A stretch of DNA of 13,443 nucleotides from an uncultured Bacilli bacterium (GTDB lineage Bacteria > Bacillota_I > Bacilli_A > RF39 > UBA660), in the NCBI GenBank assembly GCA_934149245.1, contig CAKPER010000032.1:1-13443 (forward strand), in the 5' to 3' direction. The translations under genes were made by a program, and so were the position numbers. The number at the start of each line of letters is the position of its first letter. Position 1 is the first letter of the stretch. The notes under the pieces are model-generated. The model was not told where the DNA came from. It made no database searches and saw only the letters and a list, made by a program, of their open reading frames with translations. This document shows positions 1 through 8,635 of this stretch, piece after piece.

Positions 1-33
1 CATTATTCCTTAGGCATATTTATACTAAATATG
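1..33 (-). promoter_or_regulatory. Possible leader and start codon of a gene leaving the window
   Basis: On the minus strand an AAGGA ribosome site (about 8-12) sits just before an ATG at 3-1, so another gene probably begins at the left edge. The spacing is short. Upstream is a perfect 7-bp inverted repeat, CATATTT (15-21) and AAATATG (27-33), with a 5-base spacer. It has no T run, so it looks more like an operator or a small leader hairpin than a terminator. No coding sequence beyond the ATG is visible. Confidence 0.3.
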
Positions 34-44
34 AATATCTTTAA

Positions 45-959
45 TTAGGTATCGTTTTCGGGTGGTACAATATTGAATGTACTACCAGGCTCATAACTTG
101 CCCAAATAGCTAAATTTCTATTTATCTCTTCAATACTATATTTCTTATATTCATTGGGATCAAATCCTGGACGTGATACCATTCCTAAAATTTCTCCACT
201 ATTTGGATCCATTGCAATTGCCCAAGCTCCATCAGCTTTATAGCGAGTCATTGCATTATCTAATTCTCTCTCCATTGAAGCTTGAATATCATAATTTACA
301 GTTAATTCTATATTCATTCCATTAGTAGGCTGAACATATTTCTCGTTCTTAGTTAATTTTTGACCCTTAGCATCACTATAATATTGAATAGATCCACTAG
401 CTCCTGTTAAATACTTATTATATTGAAGTTCCAATCCTGATAGTCCTTGATTATCAATACCAACATATCCTAAAACATGAGATAATAACTGATTATAAGG
501 ATAAATTCTTTTAGATTCCTTTACTAAGTATACTCCATCATATCCTAGGGCATCTATTTTATCAGCTTGCTCATAAGATATTCTTCTTCCCTCAGGATGT
601 ACCCTTTCAATGGAAGATTTTTTATATAAATGCTCTGAAATAGCCTCTTTACTACAATTTAAAATTTCTGAAATATTAGTAGCTATCTCTTCTTTTTTAT
701 CCTGATTAATTTGATTAGGAATAAAAACCAAACTAACAGTGGTCAAATTACTTGCTATTACTTTCTTATCAGCTGTCGAAATAGACCCTCTATCAGCTTC
801 TATTGGAAGATTTCTACTCCACAATCCATTAGCAAGCCCATTTAACTTTTTATAATCAAATACTTGAATATAAAATACTTTACCTATTATTAAAACAAAA
901 CAAAAAATTATAATAAGTAATACTATGTTTATTCTTTTATGAATATAAGTTGAAAACAT
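45..959 (-). CDS. Class B penicillin-binding protein (PBP2/SpoVD type), truncated at the active site
   Basis: This is the N-terminal part of a peptidoglycan D,D-transpeptidase, the enzyme class that cross-links cell-wall peptides outside the membrane. A short cytoplasmic start is followed by one membrane helix (about residues 12-33). Next comes the PBP dimerisation domain, with the ADRGSI motif near 55-60 and the Y-x-x-N-Q-L-L-S-H-V-L-G-Y block near 153-165. The transpeptidase domain opens near 222 (DPNSGEILGMVSRPGFDPN, 251-269). The catalytic motif is normally S-T-F-K; here it reads YEPGSTFN (289-296) and the protein stops eight residues later. The catalytic Ser293 is present, but its Lys, the SxN and KTG motifs and some 250 residues are missing. 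The start is good: AGGTGAT lies six bases before the ATG. The product is 304 residues against about 550-700 for intact relatives, so it should be catalytically dead. The upstream neighbour is not ftsL, so this is not a standard division cluster. Confidence 0.85.
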   Translation of the reverse strand: MFSTYIHKRINIVLLIIIFCFVLIIGKVFYIQVFDYKKLNGLANGLWSRNLPIEADRGSISTADKKVIASNLTTVSLVFIPNQINQDKKEEIATNISEILNCSKEAISEHLYKKSSIERVHPEGRRISYEQADKIDALGYDGVYLVKESKRIYPYNQLLSHVLGYVGIDNQGLSGLELQYNKYLTGASGSIQYYSDAKGQKLTKNEKYVQPTNGMNIELTVNYDIQASMERELDNAMTRYKADGAWAIAMDPNSGEILGMVSRPGFDPNEYKKYSIEEINRNLAIWASYEPGSTFNIVPPENDT

Positions 960-995
960 AATTTTATCACCTATTATAATTTATTAATATTTTTA

Positions 996-1979
996 CTATT
1001 TAGAATTATTTTGTTGGCCTTTTAACAGTATATACTGCTCTTTTAAACTATTCCTAAAATCTATTTTAGAAACATTATCTTCGTATTCCTTTATCCACTC
1101 ATCTATTAAATCTAGAAAATACAATTCATTTAATAATACATATTCTACTATTTCTTGATCACGCTCAATATAATTTTTATGAAAATAAGCTATTCCATTA
1201 TCTGCTTCTTTCATCAAGCAATAAATTTCCAAAATACATTTCGTACAATTATTTATCTTTTCCTTTAAATCATATTCTAAGTTGGAATTATTTTTAGTCT
1301 TTTTTAATTCTATCTTCAAATTTGTAACCTTTTTTGATAATATATCTATAGTCATGATTTTATTATCAATAGTCTTTAAATTACTAATTAATACATAATA
1401 CATATCAAATGATAATTCATAAGGATCACTAGGGAAGTCTAAAATTTTAATACATTTTTCTAAATTTTCTCTTGTATAACCATTATATAGTATTCTTTTT
1501 ACAAGAGAATCATAGTATTCTCCTTGTGCTACTCCTAATGCTCTAAATGTTTCCCAGTTAATAAATAGAAGACTATTTGAGCCAATACTTAATCTTTTAA
1601 ATAGTTCTATCAACAACTCTGTTGCCTCATTACCATTTTTACTATCTGGCAAAATTTCTGATAGTGTTTTATAATATCTTTTAGCTTTAAATCGCCAAGA
1701 GCTTCTCTCTTTCTTAGAAATTATTCGATTAGGCACTACATAATATTCTTTATCAACACAATCTAAAAAATATTTAATCTCGGTCTTTAATTCATCAAAA
1801 CTAACCTTTTTCTTTGAACTCTTTTGAGTTTTAGAAGACTTAATATTCTTAATAAAATCATCAATATTATATTCCTCTTTTTTATATTTAGGAACGCGTT
1901 TATATAGTTCAACTATAATATCTTCTAAATCTTTAGTTTTATAATTTTTTATTTCTTTTCTTAATTCACTTACTAACAT
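996..1979 (-). CDS. Hypothetical helical, charged protein
   Basis: I do not recognise this family. The 327-residue protein is rich in Lys, Glu, Ile and Leu and has no signal peptide or membrane helix, so it is probably cytoplasmic. Residues 1-45 look like a small helical domain (MLVSELRKEIKNY start). A Lys/Ser-rich linker follows (about 46-60). The main helical body (about 60-320) has an aromatic stretch NWETFRALG near 140-148 and a likely coiled-coil segment near 215-245. The start is well supported by GAGGAG six bases before the ATG and by an extended -10 box upstream. It lies 69 bases after the sortase stop and 36 bases before the truncated PBP. Nothing in it suggests a cell-wall role, so the link to its neighbours is positional only. 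Confidence 0.75.
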   Translation of the reverse strand: MLVSELRKEIKNYKTKDLEDIIVELYKRVPKYKKEEYNIDDFIKNIKSSKTQKSSKKKVSFDELKTEIKYFLDCVDKEYYVVPNRIISKKERSSWRFKAKRYYKTLSEILPDSKNGNEATELLIELFKRLSIGSNSLLFINWETFRALGVAQGEYYDSLVKRILYNGYTRENLEKCIKILDFPSDPYELSFDMYYVLISNLKTIDNKIMTIDILSKKVTNLKIELKKTKNNSNLEYDLKEKINNCTKCILEIYCLMKEADNGIAYFHKNYIERDQEIVEYVLLNELYFLDLIDEWIKEYEDNVSKIDFRNSLKEQYILLKGQQNNSK

Positions 1980-2013
1980 TTTTACTCCTCATTTAAAAAT
2001 TTTTTTCAATATG

Positions 2014-2022
2014 ATTATATCA
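2014..2022 (-). promoter_or_regulatory. Extended -10 promoter for the hypothetical gene
   Basis: On the minus strand the sequence TGATATAAT is a perfect extended -10 element (TGnTATAAT). It lies about 35 bases before the ATG at 1979, with the GAGGAG ribosome site between. No good -35 box is visible, as is common for extended -10 promoters. It would start transcription just after the sortase gene and could also serve the PBP fragment. Confidence 0.55.
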
Positions 2023-2048
2023 AGTTTTTTTTCTAAAAATAATTACTA

Positions 2049-2744
2049 TTAACTATCATGTTTTCCCATTACTAGTCTAAATCCATCAGTCTTATTAGCA
2101 GTATAATTACAAGTCTGTAAAATAAGAACTTTAGTCCGATCAGTAAGATTTACATCTATATTATAATCTGACTTACTTTTTAACTTTTTTATATGTTCTA
2201 AATAAGAGCCATCATAATTATTCAAATTAACATAATCATACTCATCACTCTCTTTATAAGTGGCAAATATATGAAATTGAAAAATACCATTTAAAGTATA
2301 TAAATAAATAGTAGGATTAGCATCATAATAACTTTTATCTGCATAATATGTTAAAGACTTAAAAGGTAAAATTTTTTTAGTAGAATTATGACCATATATT
2401 AATAACTTTTTATAATTTTCTAAATCTAATCTATAATCTAAAAATATTGCTCCTGATTTATCTTCTTCTTTATAATAATTATGGGTTAAATAATAATCAT
2501 TATCACTTGCTTGTACAACTGGTTCTCTAAATACTCCAGGTATTTCTATAATAGCTACTATATCATCATTATTATAATACTTTCTTAAAGAAATAATATC
2601 TTTTTCTATACTATCACTATCTAGTTTTAACTTATCTACTTTATCATTTGACTTAATCTTATTACTTCCTATATTATTCTTTATAGTAATATAGAAAGAT
2701 AAAAATATAAAAATAATACTAATAATTAAAAATAATTTTTTCAT
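2049..2744 (-). CDS. Class B sortase
   Basis: A membrane-anchored cysteine transpeptidase that cuts a C-terminal sorting signal and joins the protein to the cell wall outside the membrane. The start context is MKKLFLIISIIFIF, giving one N-terminal signal-anchor helix and then the sortase beta barrel. The catalytic triad is visible. Numbered from the ATG at 2744, His119 is in IYGHN, Cys212 in LQTC and Arg223 in GFRLVM. The YGHN and TC motifs and the overall length of 231 residues fit class B. A TTG three codons upstream (2753) also opens the frame, but it lies only two bases from the GAGG ribosome site, while the ATG lies 11 bases away, so I chose the ATG. The gene follows the adhesin, whose PPQTG signal fits a class B enzyme with non-LPXTG specificity. 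A terminator between the two genes suggests separate or reduced transcription. Confidence 0.9.
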   Translation of the reverse strand: MKKLFLIISIIFIFLSFYITIKNNIGSNKIKSNDKVDKLKLDSDSIEKDIISLRKYYNNDDIVAIIEIPGVFREPVVQASDNDYYLTHNYYKEEDKSGAIFLDYRLDLENYKKLLIYGHNSTKKILPFKSLTYYADKSYYDANPTIYLYTLNGIFQFHIFATYKESDEYDYVNLNNYDGSYLEHIKKLKSKSDYNIDVNLTDRTKVLILQTCNYTANKTDGFRLVMGKHDS

Positions 2745-2800
2745 AAATATCAAAGCCTCATCTTTATTTTAACAAATTTATAAAGAAAATACTAGCTATA

Positions 2801-2827
2801 AAAGAAGCACACTAAGTATGCCTCTTT
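2801..2827 (-). terminator. Rho-independent terminator after the adhesin gene
   Basis: Six bases after the adhesin stop, AAAGAGGCATA on the minus strand pairs with TGTGCTTCTTT (about 11 pairs, two of them G-T, four-base loop) and ends in a T-rich tail. The arms are A- and T-rich at their ends, so it may also work on the plus strand. It separates the adhesin from the sortase. Confidence 0.7.
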
Positions 2828-2832
2828 ATTAA

Positions 2833-5800
2833 TTAATTAACTCTTTTTAAAGCTAGCGTTAGTGATAATAAGCCCAGTATCATGAATAAAATACTTTCAC
2901 TATCACTACTATTATCTCCCGTTTGTGGAGGAATTATTTCAGCTTTTTCATATTTCTTAGTTAAAGTATTTATAATATCAAAACCATTATATGATGTTTG
3001 ATAATTATCAACCTTATCTTCTAAAATACTATAATTTATAAGTTTACCATTATAATACTTATTTAAGTTATCTAAAATATAACTCCAATTCATATCTTTG
3101 GTTATAGTAAACTCTCTTATAACTTCTCCATTTGCTAATAATTTTACATTAATAAATTCTGGTCTTGTTTGTTGTTCATTATTATTATCATTCCATATTT
3201 TATTAATTGTAATAGTTTCTTTTTCTACTTCATGAGTATTAGTAATTACTGATGTAATATTATTATTATTATCTATTACACCCTCTTCAATAGTTTGAAC
3301 ATAACATTCGACAGCATCTTCTACTATTGTATACTGAATTAAATTTCCATTTTCATATTTATTATATGGTCCAAATGTATAAGTCCAATTATTTTCCTTA
3401 CTTAAACTAGTCTTATCTATTACTACACCATTTGCTAAAATTGAAACATTAATAGATTCTGGCCTTATGCCATCATTATTATTAGCATCTACCCATTTTT
3501 TATTAACTGTGTAAGTTATTGTCTCAGGAGAATGAGTATTAGTAATGTTGTAATCTTCTTGATTTACTTCTGATATATAGCCATCAACACTAACTTCTTC
3601 TAAAGAATAAGTTATCTCTTCTCCATTTTTATATTTATTTAAGTCCGTAAATGAATATTGCCAATTTGTTTTGCTAGAAACCTCAACTTTTTTTCCAGTA
3701 TCAATACCATTTGCTAATAGCTTTACAGTTATTTCATCTGGTCTTATGCCATCATTATTATTATGATCATCCCATATCTTAGTACCACTAATACTAATCT
3801 TTTCTACTTCATGCGTATTTACGATATCAAATCCTTTAATTTCACTACTATATCCTAAAACATCTTCTTCATTAACTGTGTAAATTATTTTATTTCCATC
3901 ACGATATTCTGGTAAATCTTCAAATTTATATTGCCAATTTGTTTTGCTAGAAACCTCAACTGTTTTTCCAGTATCAATATTATTAGCAAATAATTTTACA
4001 GTTATTTTATCTGGTCTTATGCCATCATTATTATCATTATCATTCCATGTTTTAGTACCTTCTATCATTCTTTTAGATGGAGAATGAGTATTTATTATTG
4101 TGTTATTATCTTTATATGAAACCTCATAACCAGAAGGAACCGCTTCTTCCTTAACACTATATTCTATTTCTCTACCATTATTATATTTTGGTAAGTCTGT
4201 AAAATTAGATTGCCAATTTTGCTTAGTTTCTCCAGTTATTTCTTTAGTATCAACTACTTTTCCATCAGCAAGTAAATTTACTTTTATCTTATCTGGTCTT
4301 ATACCGTCTTGATTATTAGCATCTACCCAAATTTTTTCAAAAGAGAAAGTAATAGTCTCTGGTGTATGAGTATTAGTAATATTATAGCCATCTATTACAC
4401 CTTGATATGATTCTACCTCATCTTCTGTTACAGTATATACAATATCTTTACCATTTGCTTTTTTATCTAAATTAGTAAAACTATATTTCCAATCAGTATC
4501 AGCTGATGCCGTAGCTTTCAATCCAGTATCAACATTATTTGCTAATAATCTTATTGTTATTTTATCTGGTCTTTTACCATCTTGATTATCATTATCTAAC
4601 CAAGTCTTAGTACCTGCTACCTCTGTCTTCTCTACTTCATGAGTATTAATTATGTTGTATCCATCTACTTTTGTTGTATAATTAGGAACCTTTTGCTCTT
4701 CTACTGTATATTTTATTTCCTTACCATCAGAATTAGTATCCAGATTAGTAAATGAATATTGCCAATTACTATCTGCTGTAACTTTAACAGTTTTTCCAGT
4801 ATCAACACCATTTGCTAATAATTTTACTATTATTTCCTTTGGCCTTACACCATCTTGATTATTATTATCTACCCAAGTTTTAGTACCTACTACTTCAGTT
4901 TTTAAAGTTTCATGAGTGTTAGTAATTTTTGTTCCATCGACTAGTTTTGTATAACCTGTTGGTACTTTAGTCTCATCTACTGTATATTTTATTTCCTTAC
5001 CATTATTATATTTGGCTAAATTAGACCAGGTATAACTAGTTTTATCTTTAGTTAAAGTAACAGTATTTTCATATACTGGCTCATCTTGATTTTCTATAAC
5101 ACCAGTTAAAGTTACTTCATAACTATCTCTAATACCATCTTGGTTATTATTATCATTCCATATTTTTGTTACAGTATACTTTCCATCACTACCATATAAC
5201 TCTGGTGAGTGAGTATTAGTAATAACATAGCCGTTTTCTACACTACCAGTATTATTACTAGTATAATTCTTTATACTTTCTTCCTTGACAGTATATTTTA
5301 CTTCTTTACCCTCACTTTTATATTTAGGTAAGTTAGTAAATTTACCAGTCCAATTATTATCTAATGATAATATTAAAGATTTATCTGATTTTTTACCATC
5401 TATATATAAACTTACTTTTATTTTATCTGGTCTTATTCCATCTTGATTATTATTATCATTCCATATTTTTGTTACTTTTAACTCTCCAGTATTATTATTA
5501 ATTAATTCTGGTGTATGAGTATTAGTAATTTTTGTTCCATCGACTAGTTTTGTATAACCTGTTGGTACTTTAGTCTCATCTACTGTATATTTTATTTCCT
5601 TACCATTATTATATTTGGCTAAATTAGTCCAGGTATAACTAGTTTTATCTTTAGTTAAAGTAACAGTATTTTCATATACTGGCTCATCTTGATCTTCTAT
5701 AACACCAGTTAAAGTTACTTCATAACTATCTCTAATACCATCTTGGTTGTTATTATCATTCCATATTTTTGTTACAGTATACTTTCCATCACTACCGTAT

Positions 5801-8562
5801 AATTCTGGTGTATGAGTATTAGTAATAACATAGCCGTTTTCTACACTGCCAGTATTATTACTAGTATAATTCTTTATACTTTCTTCCTTGACAGTATATT
5901 TTACTTCTTTACCCTCACTTTTATATTTAGGTAAGTTAGTAAATTTACCAGTCCAATTATTATCTAATGATAATATTAAAGATTTATCTGATTTTTTACC
6001 ATCTATATATAAACTTACTTTTATTTTATCTGGTCTTATTCCATCTTGATTATTATTATCATTCCATATTTTTGTTACTTTTAACTCTCCAGTATTATTA
6101 TTAATTAATTCTGGTGTATGAGTATTAGTAATTTTTGTTCCATCGACTAGTTTTGTATAACCTGTTGGTACTTTAGTCTCATCTACTGTATATTTTATTT
6201 CCTTACCATTATTATATTTGGCTAAATTAGTCCAGGTATAACTAGTTTTATCTTTAGTTAAAGTAACAGTATTTTCATATACTGGCTCATCTTGATCTTC
6301 TATAACACCAGTTAAAGTTACTTCATAACTATCTCTAATACCATCTTGGTTGTTATTATCATTCCATATTTTTGTTACAGTATACTTTCCATCACTACCA
6401 TATAATTCTGGTGAGTGAGTATTAGTAATGTTATAACCTTCTATTTTAGTTTTATATCCTGTTATCGTATCTTCAACTACAGAATATTTTATTTCACTAC
6501 CATTTTCATTTTTATCTAAATTACTAAATTCATAACTCCAATTATCATTTGCAGTTACTTCTTTAGTATCTATTACTTTATTATTTTTTAATAGATTTAC
6601 TCTTATCTTATCTGGTCTTATTCCATCTTGATTATTATTATCTACCCATGTTTTAGTACCTGATACTTTTGTTTTATCTACTTCGTGAGTATTAACTATA
6701 TTATAACCTTCTACTTTAGAGGTATAACCAGCTACTTCAATCTCATCTATGGTATACTTTATCAAGTATTGTTCTTCATTCTCATGATATTTTGTATACT
6801 TAGGTAAGTTAGTAAATTTATAAGTCCAATTATCTTTAGAATTAACTGTTTTACTATCTACTAAATTTCCATTAGCAAGTAATTTTACTGTTATTTTATC
6901 TGGTCTTATTCCATCTTGATTATTATTATCTACCCAAATTTTAGAGCCCTCTACTTCTACTCTTTCAATTGGTTTTATATTAATTACTACTGTTGATTCA
7001 TTACTATATACACTATCTTTCTTACCATTAGTAATAACATCAGTAGTTATACTATATTTAAAGCTAACATCTCCAACAATACCTTCATTAGGAGTAAAAG
7101 TAAATTTACCATTTTCATCAATTGTTAAAGTTCCTTGTGCTACACCATCTTTATAAAGAGTATATGTTCCATCATTATTTTTTACTGTATTAGCGTCTTC
7201 TTTTACAATTAATGTATCTCTTACTTCTAACTTATCTGTTTGTTTTTCTTTGTCTAGTTCTTTTATCTTATTTAAATCATTATCAAAAATAGAACCTTTA
7301 ACAACTTCATCTTCATATCCACTATAATTATCGTCATGAGTTATAATTGGTACTTGAGTTGTTGGTTTATTAAATTCTAATTCTTGATTAGTTTTTCCAG
7401 CGTAATAAGGATTATCTTCTTTTACTGTAGTTTTTAATATTGCACTTGTATTTGTATACATTGAACCATGATAATCATCTAGTGCTTCTACATCATAAGA
7501 TAAACTATAATTCTTACCAGTTTCAATTGTTCCTATATTCCACTTTAAAGTAGTAGTCCCATCTTCATTCTCAACAATTTCTACTCCTTTTTTTGCTAAG
7601 TTACTTTCAGACTCTTTAGTTAATTTAAACTTAGCAGGAATAGTATCTGTTACAACGCTACTACTACCAATTGTTTTTATTTCATTATTTAGTATTTCAT
7701 TAAATCTTTCTTGTAGTTCGTCTCCTGTTAATGCTTTATAATTTTTGTATAATGGATTCTCTTGTTCAGGATTTACTTTACTTAGAATATTAGCAGCTTC
7801 CTTTTCATTACCTAAAGTAATAGTATAAACATCTGATTTTTTGTAGTTATTCTTCAAACTATCTAATTCTTCTTTAGCAGCTTCTGATGGTTTTTTTTGC
7901 AAATCACATCCAAAAAATCCTCTTCTTAAACATACACTATCATCAGTATCACCATGACCATACACTTTTCCTTCATAATTAAAAAATGTTGGAATTCCGT
8001 CGGTAAGTATTACTACTAGCTTTTTAGAGTCTTCTCGACTACCATTATCTAATAGTTCATGAGCTTTCTCTATACCAGCTTGTAAATTGGTACCTCCCCT
8101 TGCACTATACTTATTATCAATAAAATTATTAAGTATTTTTTCATTTTCTGTTAATGCTTGAGTATTTTTTATACTTTCTCCATACTCAACTAATCCTATT
8201 TTGACACTATCATCATCAGTAATCAATGTTGAAATAAATGTCTTAGCTGCCTTCTTTGCAGAAGTTAATCTACTAGGATTATTCACATTTACTTTATCTT
8301 TTTCGCCATTTGGTCCATATGCCATACTTCCAGAGCCATCTAGAACCAAAACAACATCAAGCTTAAGAGATTTTGTATAACTATTAGCAGACACATTCAA
8401 AGCAACATGCGATTTTCTGCCATAGTCATCATATCTCTTTGCTGTTTTAGTAAGAGTTATTTTACCGTCATCATCAGCTGCATATGCGACTGTAAATAAT
8501 GCTAAAACAGCTAAGAATAAAGTCCCTAAAAAAACCTTAAACTTTTTTGAGCTTTTTATCAT
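2833..8562 (-). CDS. Giant vWA/CnaB cell-wall-anchored surface adhesin
   Basis: A 1909-residue secreted, wall-linked protein, probably for binding a host or cell surface. Domains in order: signal peptide (1-29, cleavage after AYA). A von Willebrand A domain (about 67-295) has a complete metal-binding site: DGSGS at 75-79, Thr158 in RGGTN and Asp188 in LTDG; a loop holds Cys211 and Cys219. Next is an Ig-like domain of the type that follows vWA in such adhesins (about 300-400), then a cadherin-like/tandem-95 module (about 408-530). Fourteen CnaB domains follow (about 534-1867). The sorting signal is PPQTG (1878-1882), with a hydrophobic stretch and a short K-R tail. Every CnaB copy keeps the Lys (K-x-W), Glu (Y-x-x-x-E) and Asn (NTH/NTL) that form internal isopeptide bonds, so the stalk should be rigid and protease-resistant. 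The start has a strong GGGAGGA site. It resembles staphylococcal Cna B repeats in build; the ligand is unknown. The sortase gene downstream is the likely partner. Confidence 0.93.
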   Translation of the reverse strand: MIKSSKKFKVFLGTLFLAVLALFTVAYAADDDGKITLTKTAKRYDDYGRKSHVALNVSANSYTKSLKLDVVLVLDGSGSMAYGPNGEKDKVNVNNPSRLTSAKKAAKTFISTLITDDDSVKIGLVEYGESIKNTQALTENEKILNNFIDNKYSARGGTNLQAGIEKAHELLDNGSREDSKKLVVILTDGIPTFFNYEGKVYGHGDTDDSVCLRRGFFGCDLQKKPSEAAKEELDSLKNNYKKSDVYTITLGNEKEAANILSKVNPEQENPLYKNYKALTGDELQERFNEILNNEIKTIGSSSVVTDTIPAKFKLTKESESNLAKKGVEIVENEDGTTTLKWNIGTIETGKNYSLSYDVEALDDYHGSMYTNTSAILKTTVKEDNPYYAGKTNQELEFNKPTTQVPIITHDDNYSGYEDEVVKGSIFDNDLNKIKELDKEKQTDKLEVRDTLIVKEDANTVKNNDGTYTLYKDGVAQGTLTIDENGKFTFTPNEGIVGDVSFKYSITTDVITNGKKDSVYSNESTVVINIKPIERVEVEGSKIWVDNNNQDGIRPDKITVKLLANGNLVDSKTVNSKDNWTYKFTNLPKYTKYHENEEQYLIKYTIDEIEVAGYTSKVEGYNIVNTHEVDKTKVSGTKTWVDNNNQDGIRPDKIRVNLLKNNKVIDTKEVTANDNWSYEFSNLDKNENGSEIKYSVVEDTITGYKTKIEGYNITNTHSPELYGSDGKYTVTKIWNDNNNQDGIRDSYEVTLTGVIEDQDEPVYENTVTLTKDKTSYTWTNLAKYNNGKEIKYTVDETKVPTGYTKLVDGTKITNTHTPELINNNTGELKVTKIWNDNNNQDGIRPDKIKVSLYIDGKKSDKSLILSLDNNWTGKFTNLPKYKSEGKEVKYTVKEESIKNYTSNNTGSVENGYVITNTHTPELYGSDGKYTVTKIWNDNNNQDGIRDSYEVTLTGVIEDQDEPVYENTVTLTKDKTSYTWTNLAKYNNGKEIKYTVDETKVPTGYTKLVDGTKITNTHTPELINNNTGELKVTKIWNDNNNQDGIRPDKIKVSLYIDGKKSDKSLILSLDNNWTGKFTNLPKYKSEGKEVKYTVKEESIKNYTSNNTGSVENGYVITNTHSPELYGSDGKYTVTKIWNDNNNQDGIRDSYEVTLTGVIENQDEPVYENTVTLTKDKTSYTWSNLAKYNNGKEIKYTVDETKVPTGYTKLVDGTKITNTHETLKTEVVGTKTWVDNNNQDGVRPKEIIVKLLANGVDTGKTVKVTADSNWQYSFTNLDTNSDGKEIKYTVEEQKVPNYTTKVDGYNIINTHEVEKTEVAGTKTWLDNDNQDGKRPDKITIRLLANNVDTGLKATASADTDWKYSFTNLDKKANGKDIVYTVTEDEVESYQGVIDGYNITNTHTPETITFSFEKIWVDANNQDGIRPDKIKVNLLADGKVVDTKEITGETKQNWQSNFTDLPKYNNGREIEYSVKEEAVPSGYEVSYKDNNTIINTHSPSKRMIEGTKTWNDNDNNDGIRPDKITVKLFANNIDTGKTVEVSSKTNWQYKFEDLPEYRDGNKIIYTVNEEDVLGYSSEIKGFDIVNTHEVEKISISGTKIWDDHNNNDGIRPDEITVKLLANGIDTGKKVEVSSKTNWQYSFTDLNKYKNGEEITYSLEEVSVDGYISEVNQEDYNITNTHSPETITYTVNKKWVDANNNDGIRPESINVSILANGVVIDKTSLSKENNWTYTFGPYNKYENGNLIQYTIVEDAVECYVQTIEEGVIDNNNNITSVITNTHEVEKETITINKIWNDNNNEQQTRPEFINVKLLANGEVIREFTITKDMNWSYILDNLNKYYNGKLINYSILEDKVDNYQTSYNGFDIINTLTKKYEKAEIIPPQTGDNSSDSESILFMILGLLSLTLALKRVN
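2962..6963 (-). repeat. Array of 14 CnaB isopeptide domains
   Basis: Fourteen consecutive domains of about 90-103 residues run through the adhesin. Each begins with K-x-W-x-D-x-x-N-x-x-x-G or a close variant and ends in NTH, except the last (NTL). Two kinds alternate in the middle: a longer type with a TLTGVIEDQDEP insert (domains 3, 5, 7) and a type with SLYIDGKKSDK (domains 4, 6). The outer domains (1, 2, 8-14) are clearly diverged, so only the central part is recently duplicated. The DxNNxDG loop looks like a calcium-binding loop, but calcium binding is inference. Confidence 0.9.
4918..6429 (-). repeat. Near-identical 603-bp tandem duplication, 2.5 copies
   Basis: A marker string recurs at 4921, 5524 and 6127, giving an exact period of 603 bases (201 codons, one pair of CnaB domains). 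Copy 1 is 4921-5523 and copy 2 is 5524-6126. A half copy runs from 6127 to about 6429, where the match breaks. By eye copies 1 and 2 differ at about eight bases (5025, 5091, 5146, 5194, 5200, 5208, 5209 and 5245, against the same sites plus 603). The frame is kept, so gain or loss of units changes only the stalk length. Confidence 0.93.
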
Positions 8563-8606
8563 ACTTTTCCTCCCTACTTATATCATATTATCTGAAAGTG
8601 GTTTTT

Positions 8607-8635
8607 ATTCTAGCTAGTTTTGTCGATAAAGTCAA
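8607..8635 (-). promoter_or_regulatory. Strong promoter of the adhesin gene
   Basis: On the minus strand a -35 box TTGACT (8635-8630) and a -10 box TAGAAT (8612-8607) are separated by exactly 17 bases, each matching the consensus at five of six positions. Transcription should start near 8600, giving a leader of about 40 bases with the GGGAGGA ribosome site before the ATG at 8562. The remaining intergenic sequence up to the terminator at 8793 is AT-rich, with long A and T runs, and I see no other element in it. Confidence 0.75.

Noticed and set aside
48..70. A GGGTGGTAC string resembling the T-box antiterminator core on the plus strand
   Set aside because: It lacks the rest of a T-box (specifier stem, terminator) and points into a gene on the opposite strand.
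1..80. Simple frameshift as the cause of the PBP truncation
   Set aside because: Neither other frame downstream of the S-T-F codons encodes the expected transpeptidase continuation, and both stop quickly.
4918..6429. CRISPR or mobile-element repeat
   Set aside because: The repeats are long, directly adjacent, in frame and encode CnaB domains; there are no spacers, terminal inverted repeats or transposase.
2049..8562. A complete pilus operon
   Set aside because: There is no class C sortase, no second pilin-like gene and no pilin motif; only one adhesin and one class B sortase are present.
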